Source: Musa acuminata AAA Group (lineage: Eukaryota; Streptophyta; Magnoliopsida; Zingiberales; Musaceae). Taken from it: a DNA stretch of 64,000 nt. Below, in pieces: positions 37,822-48,719 of the stretch (its first letter is position 1; every line of letters begins with the position of its first letter). The stretch covers positions 35,628,501 through 35,692,500 of the forward strand of contig NC_088344.1 in the NCBI RefSeq assembly GCF_036884655.1, written 5' to 3'. Both the position numbers and the translations under genes were made by a program. The notes beneath the pieces are model-generated. The model saw only the letters and a program-made list of their open reading frames with translations. It had not been told where the DNA came from and searched no databases.

Positions 37822-39650
37822 TCAAGGGTCCATAGGTGGCATCTCAGGTTGGGCCTTCTTTGATAGGGAGACCACCATCTGGTTGCTTCTCAACTCTCTA
37901 ATGTCAATCCTTATATAAAAAAAAATCATCATATAGTAGGGCGACAGCACCGCCTTTAGTCTATTCAGCGTGGATTGACTTATAATCGCATTGTATAATG
38001 AGGGGATATAACCTAATATGAATTTAGCTAGTATTATTTTGGAGCATGCCTTGTCTTCAAATGTGATGTGCAAGTTCATGATCTCAAGAGGTGAGATAGA
38101 GTCATTAGTAAATCCCGTTAGTGAAGAAGTCATAAGAGTAAGGTCATTAGTGAATAACTTGAATTTTTTGTTAAGTATCAAAGTAGAGGATATCAACAGA
38201 GCTATCTATATTAATCATGACCCTCTTCACTCAAGCATTGATCATCTTCATGAAGACTACTAAGGCATCATCATGGTTCTGGTTAAGATACTCCATCTCT
38301 TCCTCCTTGAAGGTTATCTCTAAATTGTCCCCCATCCTCAAGTGCTTTTTAATGATAGCTTGATATAACCTTTATGACCCAATGAGCTATCTCCTCTCAA
38401 GATGGGATCACCAATGATGACTTCGATCTATCTCTCTAGTGGCTCCTAAGGTCAAGGTGAAGGTTCTCGGTGCCTTCAAACAAATTGCTTGAGGTATCCC
38501 TATTGCATGAGTTTTTCAATATACTCTTTTAAATCCTGACAATCCTCCATGTCATGGTCATAATCCCGGTGGAAGTGATAGTATTTAGATCTGTCTATTT
38601 TCTCCAATGAAGTCTTTATCATTTAAGAGTCTTTTAAGAGCCCCTTCTCATTTATCTATAAAAAAAATTAGTAATAGTCATATTTATGGGGGTTAGCTCA
38701 GACCTTGGACATGGCAACTCGAGTTGTTTGTTTCTCCTTCATTGTGGTGACCTTGGGATCAGGGCAGATTATAGTCACTCTTGTTTTGTTCTTTTGCATG
38801 ACTCCTCAGGCTTACTTGAAACCATTGCTTTAACGGTCGTGTATTGATTGACCCTCTAGAGTATCTCTAGTACTGCATTGGTGGCCTCTCTACCAACAAC
38901 CAAAAGAGATGAGAGGACTTGAGTCCCTCGTGAAGGTAGACATTATGAGCGACGAATGAACATCTTTCATGCATTAAATTTTGTTAGTGAATTGAGTGAC
39001 GAAGTTTAAAAGTGTTTCCTCCTCCCCGTGCCTAAATCTATGAAGTGTTACCACCGATGGCCTTGAGCGCATGTCCCGAGAAAGTGAAGTTTGATCTCCC
39101 TTATGAGCTGACCAAAAAATTTGATATAGAGTAGTTTCAAATGGGCATACCATTCTCGTGTCGAGCCTCTTAATGTGATAAAAAAAGGCATGACATATCA
39201 GGACATTCAAAACATCATACAATGAAATTTAGGTGAGAAAAGCAATAATGTGCTCCATTGGGTTGGTATCGCCATTGAATGCCTCTAATGACGAGCGAGG
39301 AAAGCTTGCTAAGATCGATTCCTCTTGGATTTTTTGAGTGAATGGCGACCGACCTAAGATGTCATTAATTGACCCTTCCTCTTTGGATTGTTGAAACTCT
39401 CATCATCTCTCCTCCAAACATGATCCATCTATTATAGTTGGATTTGTAGGGACTCGTCCGTTGAATCTGTCGATTGGGTCTTGGATTTAAGTGGGGTAGA
39501 GTGGTGGTGTGGTCCTCTATGGTTGGGGATCGAGGTGCTCCCTCGGCAAGTGGTTCGACGAGCCTCGAGTGCTCCTAAGATGTTAGCACAATGTTAGGTA
39601 GGAGGACCCTGACGAGTGTCAGTGCTAGTAGTGGTTATGCTATTGATTGT
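37822..39650 (-). pseudogene. Gypsy gag remnant (G2)
   Basis: The capsid-like region at 39222-38974 reads CHAFFYHIKRL, LYQIFW and RHGEEETLLNFVTQF, matching the retrotransposon gag pattern with stops around it. The same gag family is present in G1 (compare AFLTTLRGPTRAWF there with the FITLRGSTREWYA reading here). The 38196-37822 open stretch (124 codons) belongs to the gag/protease linker. Confidence 0.7.
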
Positions 39651-39980
39651 AATTGAGCTGGTGGTGTCACCTATTAGGTTAGTTAGGGCAAAAGTGGAGC
39701 GATAGTTTATGTCATGCCGGTTAGCATTTGCACATGCTATGTGAGATTCAAGAACACCTTAACAAGGATGAGTAGGTGGCCCATCACCCCTAAGGGCAAA
39801 AGGTTTAGGTTGTTAAATAGACACCAGTTTCACATTGGGTTTGCATTGAGATGGATGTATCCACATATGGAAAGCATGATTGTTGTTCCCCTTGAGTAAA
39901 AGTACTATAGGTCAGAAGCAATGCCTCGTCACTTAAGTGTTTATCGAAAGGGTTGGTGGGTGGCCATTCCTATGACATCG

Positions 39981-40001
39981 AGCCCTTCTTCTAGCGCTAA
40001 A
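39981..40001 (-). promoter_or_regulatory. Primer-binding region of G2
   Basis: Minus strand reads TAGCGCTAGAAGAAGGGCT directly after the LTR end (TAACA). This resembles the TGGCGC-type priming region common in plant gypsy elements, with changes at the first bases. The tRNA primer is not assigned. Confidence 0.55.
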
Positions 40002-40003
40002 AA

Positions 40004-40107
40004 TGTTAGGGGAATATATAATTGACATCTTAGTCAACCCAATATAGTTCAGACCCATATGTATAAGATTATTTGAGATACCTCTGTAATATCTCTTATG
40101 GTGTAGT
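40004..40107 (-). repeat. LTR remnant of G2
   Basis: Last ~104 bp of the LTR (minus strand ends CCCCTAACA). The plus strand here is the reverse complement of the block near 7740-7800 in element A. The rest of the LTR is replaced by the rearranged copia sequence from 40108. Confidence 0.75.
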
Positions 40108-41395
40108 CCATGATGAGTTTTATCGACCTAACCATCTTATTTTGGGGATATGCTATAAAGACTGTAGCTTATCTTCTAAATAGAGTTCCATCTAAATCAT
40201 TAGTGTTTACACCATATGAGATATGGAAAGGAAAGAAGCTCGATCTTAAGGTTGTTAAGATTTGGGGCTTCCCTACCTACGTTAAAAGACACTACTCTGA
40301 TAAGTTGAAATTTATGACGGAACGGTGCAAGTTCGTGGGATACCCCCAAGGAAACTTGTGGGTATTATTTCTATCACCCCGATGACCAAAAGATCTTTGT
40401 TGCTAAGAAAGCAGTGTTCCTTGAGAAGGAACACATTCTTGGTAGAGATAGTGAGACCATGATATAGTTGGGCAAGGTTAGAGAACCTAGCTTAGGCACC
40501 ATTCTGGAGGCCAAGTCTGTTTAGATATCTAACACACAAGTTTCAACTTTGAGCAAGTCTAATTGAGTGTCACACTCTCCTAAGAGATATATAGGACATA
40601 TCAGTTGAGAGGTCACTCAGGATACTGATCCTTAGACCAATGAGGAGGCTATTGTGAGCATAGACTCTGGGAAGTGATAAGAAGCCATGAATTCTGAGAT
40701 AGAATCCACGTACTCTAATAAGGTTTGGAACATTATTGATACACCTGAGGGTATCATATCCATCGGCTACAAATGGATCTTCAAGAAGAAGATCGGAGTA
40801 GATAGAAAGGTGGAGACCTATAAGAAAACACTAGTGGCTAAGGGGTATCGTTAAAGGTAAAGTGTTGACTATGACGAAACTAGCTATGCTAAAATCCATC
40901 CAAATTCTATTGGCAATTGTAGCACATTATGATTATAAAATCTGGAATATGGACGTAAAAATCATGTTCCTCAACAGTCAACCTCGAGGAGGGAGTATAT
41001 ATGATACAACATGAGGGATTTATGTCCAAGCAGAGTCCAGATAAGGTGTACAAGTTGCTTAAGTCCATTTATGGACTAAAATAGGCTTCTTGGAGTTAGA
41101 ATATAAGATTTGATTAGGCAATTAGATCTTATAACTTCGTTAAGAATGAATATGAGCCTTGTGTATATAACAAGATAAGTGAAAGCGCTATACCTTCTTG
41201 GTGTCATATATGGATAACATTCTAATCATTGGGAATGATGTAGGAATGCTCTCCACAATAAAGGCTTGGTTATCTAGACACTTCTCCATGGACTTAGGGG
41301 AAGCATCCTATATTTTTGGGATTCGGATTTATAGAGATAGATTCAAGAGGATGCTTAGCTTGTCCTAGTCTAGGAACATAGACACCATTGTCAAA
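40108..41395 (+). mobile_element. Copia fragment, integrase C-terminus to RT, plus strand
   Basis: Plus-strand sequence from the end of integrase (MMSFIDLTILFWGYAIKTVA, then YLLNRVPSKS, PYEIWKGKK, at 40110-40385) into the reverse transcriptase (KWIFKKKIGVD near 40770, then DNILIIGNDVG near 41215). It is the same family as C1 (52005-55365), where the corresponding text is on the minus strand. Multiple stops and frameshifts. It ends abruptly at 41395 against minus-strand sequence of the same element. Confidence 0.85.
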
Positions 41396-42171
41396 AAGTT
41401 CTCCACTTCATTCTTATACTCCCTAAATTTCTCAAAGGTTTCGAACTTATACTTCATCAAGTACACATGTCTATACCTTGAGAAATTATTAGTAAAAGTA
41501 ATGAAGTAGGAGTAACCACTTATGGCATGAGTTAATATAAGACCACATACATTATTATGTATGAGTTTTAGTAACTCAATGGCTCTCTCTCTAATTCCAC
41601 TAAATGGAGAGTTGGTTAGTTTTCCATGAAGACAAGGCTCGCAAGTTGCATATGACTCATAGTCGAATGGATCTATGTATTCATCCCTCGGTAACTTTTG
41701 AATCTTTCCCTCATGAATATGACCTAGCATATAATGCCACAGGTATGCATTGTTCACCTCATCTCGTTTCCTCTTAGACTCAACATTTATGATATATGGA
41801 GTAGTGTCTACCATAAATAAACTATTATGTAATGTTCCTTTCGTCAATCTCTAAGGCTCTGCTAGAATATGCAATAAATTACAGATGTGATAAGCACTAC
41901 CAGTAACCAATACTCATGCACTATCATAAAAATATGACAATTGGAGACTGATCATGAATGTACCTAAAGCTTCTCCAAGCTTCTGTTTTTCCCTCTCTGT
42001 AAGGTACTATTTATAGTTCCTCTTCCAGTGCCCATACTTGCCGTAATAGAAGCATGGGCCTTTGTGCTTCGTCGGATCTTTATTAGCAACCTTCACTTTA
42101 CCTAATCTGCCCTTACCCTTCTTAAGGGACTTTTCTACCTTCCTATTCTTTATAGTCTCACCAGCATAGAG
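41396..42171 (-). mobile_element. Copia fragment, gag zinc knuckle to integrase N-terminus, minus strand
   Basis: The minus-strand 41847-41365 frame (160 codons) carries the GAG-pre-integrase region (YLWHYMLGHIHEGKIQKL; HxxxxH, then CEPCLHGK) and the start of the integrase core (GYSYFITFTNNFSR). Upstream, at 42165-41990, is the gag C-terminal zinc knuckle and lysine-rich linker. It is joined head-on to 40108-41395. The piece of integrase core between the two halves is missing. Confidence 0.85.
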
Positions 42172-42211
42172 TGTTGAATATTAGATTTTGATGATGAAAC
42201 CAATTTATAGA
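42172..42211 (+). repeat. 5' tip of a Sirevirus-like LTR, interrupted by G1
   Basis: TGTTGAATATTAGATTTTG then GATGATGAAACCAATTTATAGA matches the start of the LTRs at 46588 and 56204. The LTR continues on the far side of G1 at 56034. The join falls at ATAGA/ATAGC, the target duplication of G1. Confidence 0.85.
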
Positions 42212-42879
42212 TATTGGTGAACAAATGTGCTGTGGCTGGTGAGTTAGCATGGCCTGGTCCACGGGTCAATGTCGGGAATCTTCTATCGGTTGAGCTAGAT
42301 GCTGAGGTCGATTGGGCCCTCGCGATGGGGTGTTGATCAGCATTCCTTGGTGTGCCGATTCGGGCGTCGTGTATGCTGAGTTGCATCTCTCCTTCTCCGG
42401 GGTGGTAGGCAGCTCGTCTTCATGAGGTGGTCATGCCCTCGAGAAGGAGTGCTGGTTGGCATTGGTCAGGATCCGGACCGATTGGCTGTTCTCCTTCGTG
42501 CACTGGATGGCAATTCCTGGGTGACTGGTAGCTCGTCTTCATGAGGTGACAGCGTTTTCCTGCAAAAATGGCCCTTGTCGGGATCACCCGACGAGGCCCC
42601 TCCAACGAGCAAGTCAATGGAGTGATCAATTGATCTTTTTCTCTCCCTTTTGCCAGATGCTGGCTAGAGGTCTTTATATTACTACACGTGGGTCGGTCGT
42701 ATGTAGGTTGGCGTGCTGGACGTGCTGAGCAGTGCCTTAACACAGATTCTGACTTGGCGTGTCTTGGGGGCGGCGTCGGCCTCGGGGTTCCCGAGGCCGA
42801 GCAGTGCCTTAGTACGGATTCTGACTGTGGCTGATGACGTCGGATTCTGACATGTCTTGGGCCAAAATATACCATATCA
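42212..42879 (-). repeat. 3' LTR of G1
   Basis: Minus strand begins TGATATGGTATATTTTGGCC and ends TTCACCAATA (the CA end is mutated; the other LTR keeps CACCAACA). About 90% identical by eye to 55366-56033 and of the same length. Confidence 0.9.
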
Positions 42880-42899
42880 CTTCTCCCCCCCCTTCAAGG
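42880..42899 (-). promoter_or_regulatory. Polypurine tract of G1
   Basis: Minus strand CCTTGAAGGGGGGGGAGAAG ends exactly at the first base of the 3' LTR, as expected for plus-strand priming. Confidence 0.8.
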
Positions 42900-42964
42900 C
42901 GTGCCGTGGGGTCCTTGAAGGGCCGGGAGGCATCCCTGGGTCCGAATGACGCGATTGTGTTGGC

Positions 42965-43330
42965 TGCTCATACGGGGAAGTTGGATTGACTCGTCGGGGG
43001 ATGATTTAGAGGGGCGATGCCCCATGATTCGAGCAGGACTGACCTTGCTGGTCGAACGGTAGGGGCTTGTCGAGGCGAAACCGAAGTGTCAAAACCGGCG
43101 AGGCGAGACCTATGCGGTGAGGCTGGATTGACTCATCGGGGGGCGATTTAGAGGGGCAACACCCTGTTCTTCGGGCAAGATTGACTCTGTTGATCGAGCG
43201 GCAGGGGCCTGATGAGGCAAAACCGACGTGTCGATACCGACGCGGCGAAACCGACGAGGCGAAAATGACGTGTTGAAACCGACGTGGTGAAAACGACGTG
43301 TCGTAGGTCGGATAATGGGTTTGGCATGGC
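42965..43330. repeat. Two copies of a ~152-bp unit plus short GAAACCGACG repeats (G1)
   Basis: GGATTGACTCGTCGGGGG/GATTTAGAGGGGC recurs about 152 bp apart (near 42972 and 43124). Between 43205 and 43310 a shorter motif (AAACCGACGTG/AAAACGACGTG) repeats several times. Confidence 0.8.
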
Positions 43331-43389
43331 TCGGAGTTACGACTGATGAGTTTGCAAGTTGGCAAGCGAGTCGAGGATCAACGTGGAGC

Positions 43390-43668
43390 GACTTGGATTA
43401 ACGAACTAGGCCAGTGATTCGGGCGCTGGATTGACTAAGATGTGACTCGGGCGTAAGATTGGCCAAGATGCGACGTGGGTGTTGGATTGGCCGAGATGCG
43501 TGGCTCGAGTGTTGGATGGCCGAGATGCGTGGCTCGGATCCTAGATTTGGTCGAGATGCGACGCGAGCGTTGGATTTGGCCGAGATGCGGCTCGAACGTT
43601 GGATGGCCGATGTGCGTGGCTCGGACGCTGGATTTGGCCGAGATGTGACTTGGGCGTTGGATGGCTTG
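43390..43668. repeat. Short tandem array, ~30-35-bp unit (G1)
   Basis: About eight irregular copies of TTGGCCGAGATGCG + TGGCTCGGGCGTTGGA. Unit length varies between roughly 28 and 36 bp. Confidence 0.8.
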
Positions 43669-43689
43669 GTGGGTAGATTTGCCTCTGTA

Positions 43690-43856
43690 TCGAGTTTGGG
43701 GACCGAGTTGTAAGCTCGGCTCCGAATTGAATACGGGGACCGAGTTGTGAGCTCGGCTCCATATTGAGTCTGGTGACCGAGTTGTGAGCTCGACTCCGAA
43801 TTAAGTCTGGGGACCGAGTTGTGAGCTCGGCTTCGAATTGAGTGTTGACGGGTCGG
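43690..43856. repeat. Tandem array, 37-bp unit, ~4.5 copies (G1)
   Basis: GACCGAGTTGTGAGCTCGGC + TCCGAATTGAGTCTGGG repeats with starts at 43701, 43738, 43775 and 43812, exactly 37 bp apart. The core GAGTTGTGAGCTC contains a small palindrome (GAGCTC). Confidence 0.9.
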
Positions 43857-43867
43857 CCATCGAGAGC

Positions 43868-46107
43868 GATCTAGAGTGACCCGAGCAAGAGCTGGGCCGG
43901 TGGGTCGCAGGTCGGGAACCGATCTGGAGAGGCTCGGGCAAGAGTTGGGCTGACGAGCCGTAGGTCGGGAACCAATCTAGAGAGGCTCGGGCAAGAGCTG
44001 GGTCGGTAAGCCACAGGTCGGGAATCGATCTGGAGAGGCTCGGGCAAGAGCTGGGCTTGTGAGCCATAGGTCGAGAATCGATCTGGAGAGACTCGGGCAA
44101 GGGCTGGGCCTACGGGCCGTAGGTCAGGAACCGATCTGGCGAGGCTTGGGTAAGAGTTGGGCTAGTGAGCTGCAGGTCGGGAACCGATCTAGAGAGGCTC
44201 GGGCAAGAGCTGGGTCGGCAAGCCGCAAGTCGGGAACCGATTTGGAGAGGCTCGGGTAAGAGCTGGGTCGGCGAGCCGTAGGTCGGGAACCGATCTAGAG
44301 AGGCTCATGCAAGAGCTGGGTCGGTGAGCCGCAAGTTGGGAACTGATCTGGAGAGGCTCGGGCAAGGGTTGGGCCTACGGGCTGTAGGTCAGGAACCGAT
44401 CTAGCGAGGCTCGAGTAAGAGCTGGGCCGGTGAGCCGCAGGTCGGGAACCGATCTAGAGAGGCTCGGGCAAGAGCTGGGCTGACGAGCCATAGGTTGGGA
44501 ACCGATCTGGAGAGGCTCGGGCAAGGGCTGGGCCTGTGGGCCGCAGGTTGGGAACCGATCTGGCGAGGCTCGGGTAAGAGTTGGGCTAGCGACCCGTAGG
44601 TCGGGAAACGATCTGGAGAGGCTCGGGCAAGAGCTGGGTCGGCAAGCCGCAAGTCGGGAACCGATTTGGAGAGGCTCGGGTAAGAGCTGGGCCGGCGAGC
44701 CGTAGGTCTGGAACCGATCTAGAGAGGCTCGGGCAAGAGCTGGGCCGGCGAGCCGTAGGTTGGGAACTGATCTGGAGAGGCTCGGGCAAGGGTTGGGCCT
44801 GCAGGCCGCAGGTCGGGAACCGATCTGGCGAGGCTCGAGTAAGAGCTAGGCCGGTGGGCCGTAGGTCGGGAACCGATATAGAGAGGCTCGGGCAAGAGCT
44901 GGGCCGGTGAGCCGTAGGTTGGGAACCGATCCGGAGAGGCTAGAGCAAGGGCTGGGCCTACGGGCCGCAAGTCGGGAACTAATCTGGCGAGGCTCAGGTA
45001 AGAGCTTGTCCGTCGAGCCGCAGGTCAGGAACCGATCTGGAGAGGCTCGGGCAAGAGCTAGGCCGGCGAGCCGCAGGTCGGGAACCGATCTGGCGAGGCT
45101 TGGGCAAGAGTTGGGCTAACGAGCCGTAGGTCGGGAATCGATCTGGAGAGGCTCGGGCAAGAGATGGGTCGGCAAGCCACAGGTCGGGAACCGATTTGGA
45201 GAGGCTCGGGTAAGAGCTAGGTCGGCGAGCCGCAGGTTGGGAACTGATCTGTTGAGGCTCGGGCAAGGGTTGGGCCTACGGGCTGCAGGTCGGGAACCGA
45301 TCTGGCGAGGCTCAAGTAAGAGTTGGGCCGGTGAGCCGCAGGTCGGGAACCGATCTAGAGAGGCTCGGGCAAGAGCTGGGCCGGTGAGCCGTAGGTTGGG
45401 AACCAATCTAGAGAGGCTCGAGCAAGGGCTGGGCCTGCGGGCTGTAGGTCGGGAACCGATCTGGCGAGGCTCGTGTAAGAGCTTGTCTGGCGAGCCGCAG
45501 GTCAGGAACCGATCTGGAGAGGCTCGGGCAAGTGCTGGGCCGGCGAGCCGCAGGTTGGGAACCGATCTGGCGAGGCTTGGGCAAGAGTTGGACTAATGAG
45601 CCGCAGGTCAGGAACCGATCTGGAGAGGCTCGGGCAAGAGCTGGGTCGGCAAGCCACAGGTCGAGAACCGATTTGGAGAGGCTTGGGTAAGAGCTGGGCC
45701 GACGAGCTGTAGGTTGGGAACCGATCTAGAGAGGCTCGGGCAAGAGTTGGGTCGGCGATCCGCAGGTTGGGAATTGATCTGGAGAGGCTCGGGCAAGGGT
45801 TGGGCCTACGGGCCGCAGGTCGGGAACCGATCTGGCGAGGCTCGAGTAAGAGCTGAGCCGGTGAGCCGCAGGTCAGGAACCGATCTAGAGAAGCTCGGGC
45901 AAGAGCTGGGCCGGCGAGCCATATGTTGGGAACCGATATGGAGAGGCTCGAGCAAGGGCTGGGCCTGCGGGCCGCGAGTCGGGAACCGATCTGGCGAGGC
46001 TCGGGTAAGAGCTTGTCTGGTGAGCCATAGGCCGGGAACTGATCTAGAGAGGCTCGGGCAAGAACTGGGCCAGCGAGCCGTAGGTCGGGAACCGATCTGG
46101 AGAGCCT
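43868..46107. repeat. Large tandem array, 53-bp unit, ~42 copies (G1)
   Basis: Unit resembles GGTCGGGAACCGATCTGGAG + AGGCTCGGGCAAGAGCTGGG + CCGGCGAGCCGTA (53 bp; for example 44281 to 44334). Copies differ mainly at four places (TCTGGAG/TCTAGAG/TTTGGAG/TCTGGCG, GCAAGAG/GTAAGAG/GCAAGGG, CCGGC/CTACG/TCGGC, GCAGG/GTAGG), and similar variants recur in the same order every several units, suggesting higher-order duplication. GC-rich and poor in stops, so all frames contain open stretches up to 211 codons that I do not regard as genes. Confidence 0.97.
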
Positions 46108-46582
46108 GTGGACCTCTTGTCGTGAGTGGCTTTTCAACGGGTGATTTTGGATGACGAGGCATCTTTCGATGGGTCCCTTGGGACGTGGAGTTGCTTCTCG
46201 GGGTTTCTCAAGATAGCACCTGAGGTGACCTTTACGGATGAAGTCCTCGCTTTGATTCTGGAGGTCACGGCAATCTTCCGTGCCATGGCCGTAGTCCCGA
46301 TGGAACGTGCTCAGAGGGAGAGGCGGAGGCCTCGGGAGCAGTAGCTCTTGTCAGTCGGGCCTCTGGCGGGTTTGCACCGGGGCTTCTGAAGTTGTTCCCC
46401 GAGATTGCTCCATCCTTGGCCCCTTGTTGTTCATGCGCTTTCCCACCACTAGAGCTTCGGCGATGATGTACTGGTTGGCGCGCTAGAGCATCTCGGGGAT
46501 GGCTATTGGCGGCCTCTCGATCAGTGACCAGAAGAACCTTGAATGCTTCAAGCCAATCAAAAACGCCAATATGATAAGAGAA
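46108..46582 (-). pseudogene. G1 gag, C-terminal part
   Basis: Minus strand from 46582: [18 protein letters not shown], then IPEMLQRANQYIIAEALVVG, then a CCHC-related region (HRDYGHGTEDCRDL) and LRCYLEKPRE. A stop interrupts before the knuckle. After KSHSRQE the sequence passes directly into the 53-bp array where pol should begin. Confidence 0.8.
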
Positions 46583-46587
46583 GGGTG

Positions 46588-48150
46588 TGTTGAATCTCAT
46601 ATTTTGATGATGAAACCAATTGATACGTGTTTATGTTTTAATCTATGTTTTGAGTGACGCATGATGTTTCGATAAGGATGAGACAATTAAAGCAGGAAAA
46701 ATCATATTGGGCCGGAGGAACATGTCAGAAGATTGGACGTCGGACTAGTGGATTGGTCGACGTATCAACAGAAGGCTTCGGGTCGTAGATTTGGGTATGG
46801 ACCAAGAAGAGCGATCATTGCGCCAAGGATATCGGAGTTGCAGAGTCAACTGGCCGATTGGGCAATAGGCCGTAAGAAAGGACGATGCGTCGAAGAATCA
46901 GACGAAGCGTCGAGGGACCAATGACATGCCAGATAACTTGATTAATGCTTAGTATTAATTGTCTAGATCGAAGTATGTTTGACATGTGCAAGATTAACTA
47001 CGATGGCAAGGCATTGAGCAAAATGAAGTCCCGGAGTCAAGGACGCAATCACATTGGGAGTTCGAGAGTTCGTCGGAAGTCCGGACGTTCGTCGGAAGTT
47101 CTGGAGGAACCAGCCAAGAAGTCTTGGAGCTTGCCAGAGAAGCTCGTCAGAACTCACCAAGAAGATCATCGTGAAGTCCAAGAGCTTGTTGGGAGTCCGT
47201 CGGAAGTTAGCTGGAAGATCGTCGGAAGCTCGCCGGAAGAATAGATATAGGGACTTGTTTAGCTTAGCAAATGTCTAAGAATTTCGTAGTTAGCACATAA
47301 TTGGGCTTGGATTTGGGCCAACACAATTAGGGGCCAGCTAGGCCCATGTAAGAACTGTGTTAGGCTCAATAAAAAGCCCAAATAGTGCCCCAAGAAGTCT
47401 CACCGTCATGGCACAGTCTTTGAGACTATGTTAGGTGGTGGTACCGCCAGTCTGGGCAATTGTACCACCCCTGGTAGAGTGTCAGGTAATGGTACCGCTA
47501 GTCTGGGCAATGGTATCGCCCAGCACTGCGCCCTAAGCTGTGGTACCGCCCAGGACAGTGTCAGTCAAACTAACACTGGGCGATGGCACCGCCCGTGCCC
47601 GGGGAACCCGGGATGGGAAAGTTTTAGGCTCCAAGTTTGAATCAACTTAAAGCCTATAAATACCCCTCTGATCCCTAGTTAAAGCACAGAAGCACAGAGA
47701 GTCTAAAAGCAATGAAACGCTGCTGAAATCTTGTATGATCTCCTCTCCCTCTTCTAAAGTGTTAGACTAGTTTGAGAGAGGAGTAAGTGAGTGCTTGTAA
47801 GGGTTGTCTCATAAACCCATGAAAAGGAGAAGAAGAGTGTAAAAGGTGATTGGCCTTAGCCTATTGAAGGAAGGTCTCTAGTGGACGTCGGTGACCTCGT
47901 CGGAGGAGGAAGTCAAAAGTGGATGTAGGCCAAGATTGATCGAACCACTCTAAATCTCGGTTTGCATTTACTTTCTGCTATTTATCTTAACTGTAAACTG
48001 TCTTCATTGCTTTACATCAACTACACTTCCGCATACTCTCAATTTAAAAATCTTTTCGAAATAGTTTTCAACGAAATCATATTTTAACTGATGAAAGTTT
48101 TCCGCTGTACTAATTCACCCCCCCTCCTCTTAGTGCTCTTGATCCTAACA
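46588..48150 (+). mobile_element. Solo Sirevirus-like LTR (1,563 bp) with perfect target duplication
   Basis: Begins TGTTGAATCTCATATTTTG and ends GATCCTAACA. Flanked by GGGTG at 46583-46587 and 48151-48155. No internal sequence remains, so it arose by LTR-LTR recombination. It contains a TATA box (CTATAAATACCC, ~47656) and a cluster of TGGTACCGCC-type repeats (47430-47600). It splits the G1 gag between DAHP and the following helix. Confidence 0.95.
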
Positions 48151-48155
48151 GGGTG

Positions 48156-48714
48156 AGCATCCGGGAATCCCTAGACCTTAGTGGCAAAGCATGCCATGAA
48201 CTAGGAGAGCAACTCATCTTCGTGTTGGGATAGCGCGAGCAGGGTGGCCATAGAAGTCCGAGGTCGCGCGCTGGCGAGGACATTCTGCTCAAACTCCCCG
48301 ATGAGTTGGTCGAAGGATGAGACCGAGGATTGGTGTAGCCGATTGAACCATGCTCGTGTCGGTCCCCTTAGAGTGGTCAGAAATGCTCGGCACATCAATG
48401 CATCGGAAGTGCCATAGAGGGCCATCTGAGCCCGGAATGCGAAGACGTGCTCCGTGGGATCGGAGCCGCCGTCGTATGTCTCCAATGTCGGCAGCTTGAA
48501 ATTGAGAGGTATCAACTTGTCCTGTACTTCCTGAGTGAAAGGGGACCTGCCCGAGCCGCCTTCGCTGGACTCGCCCCGCGATTTTCGAAACTCACGCTAG
48601 AACGCGTCTAGACGTTGGTTGACCTAGGACAATTGGGCCCTAAGCAAGTCGTCCGTCGAGTCGGATGATACGATGTCATGCTCGAAGTGGGGTAGTGTGA
48701 CTCAGTAGGGTGAG
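48156..48714 (-). pseudogene. G1 gag, capsid part
   Basis: The 48515-48201 frame (104 codons) reads PLNFKLPTLETYDGGSDPTE, RAQMALYGTSDALMCRAF, TLRGPTRAWF and FDQLIGEFEQNVL, a clear Retrotrans_gag domain. It continues to GFPDAHP at 48156, where the solo LTR interrupts it. Upstream to 48714 is the linker before the capsid, with stops. Confidence 0.9.
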
Positions 48715-48719
48715 GGTAT

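Larger units (their letters stand above)
34210..40107 (-). mobile_element. Gypsy-type LTR retrotransposon G2, autonomous type, heavily mutated
   Basis: In minus-strand order: LTR end (40107-40004), primer-binding region, gag (about 39650-37822), protease (36889-36563), reverse transcriptase and RNase H (about 36300-35100) and integrase (about 34950-34210). This is the Ty3/gypsy order (integrase last). Every region carries stops and frameshifts. The 3' LTR is missing: the element ends within the integrase C-terminal region at the edge of the F-box duplication. Its LTR and PBS are homologous to element A. Confidence 0.85.

Noticed and set aside
42150..43365. Minus-strand ORFs in and beside the G1 LTR as an extra element gene
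   Set aside because: Frames differ between the two LTR copies, and the sequence is LTR and repeat DNA.
42965..46107. Possible CRISPR-like or regulatory repeat array
   Set aside because: Units are contiguous without unique spacers and lie inside a plant LTR element.
43868..46137. Long open frames (up to 211 codons) through the 53-bp array, resembling Arg/Pro/Ser repeat proteins
   Set aside because: They occur on both strands and in several frames, follow from a GC-rich unit without stops, and have no start context or domain.
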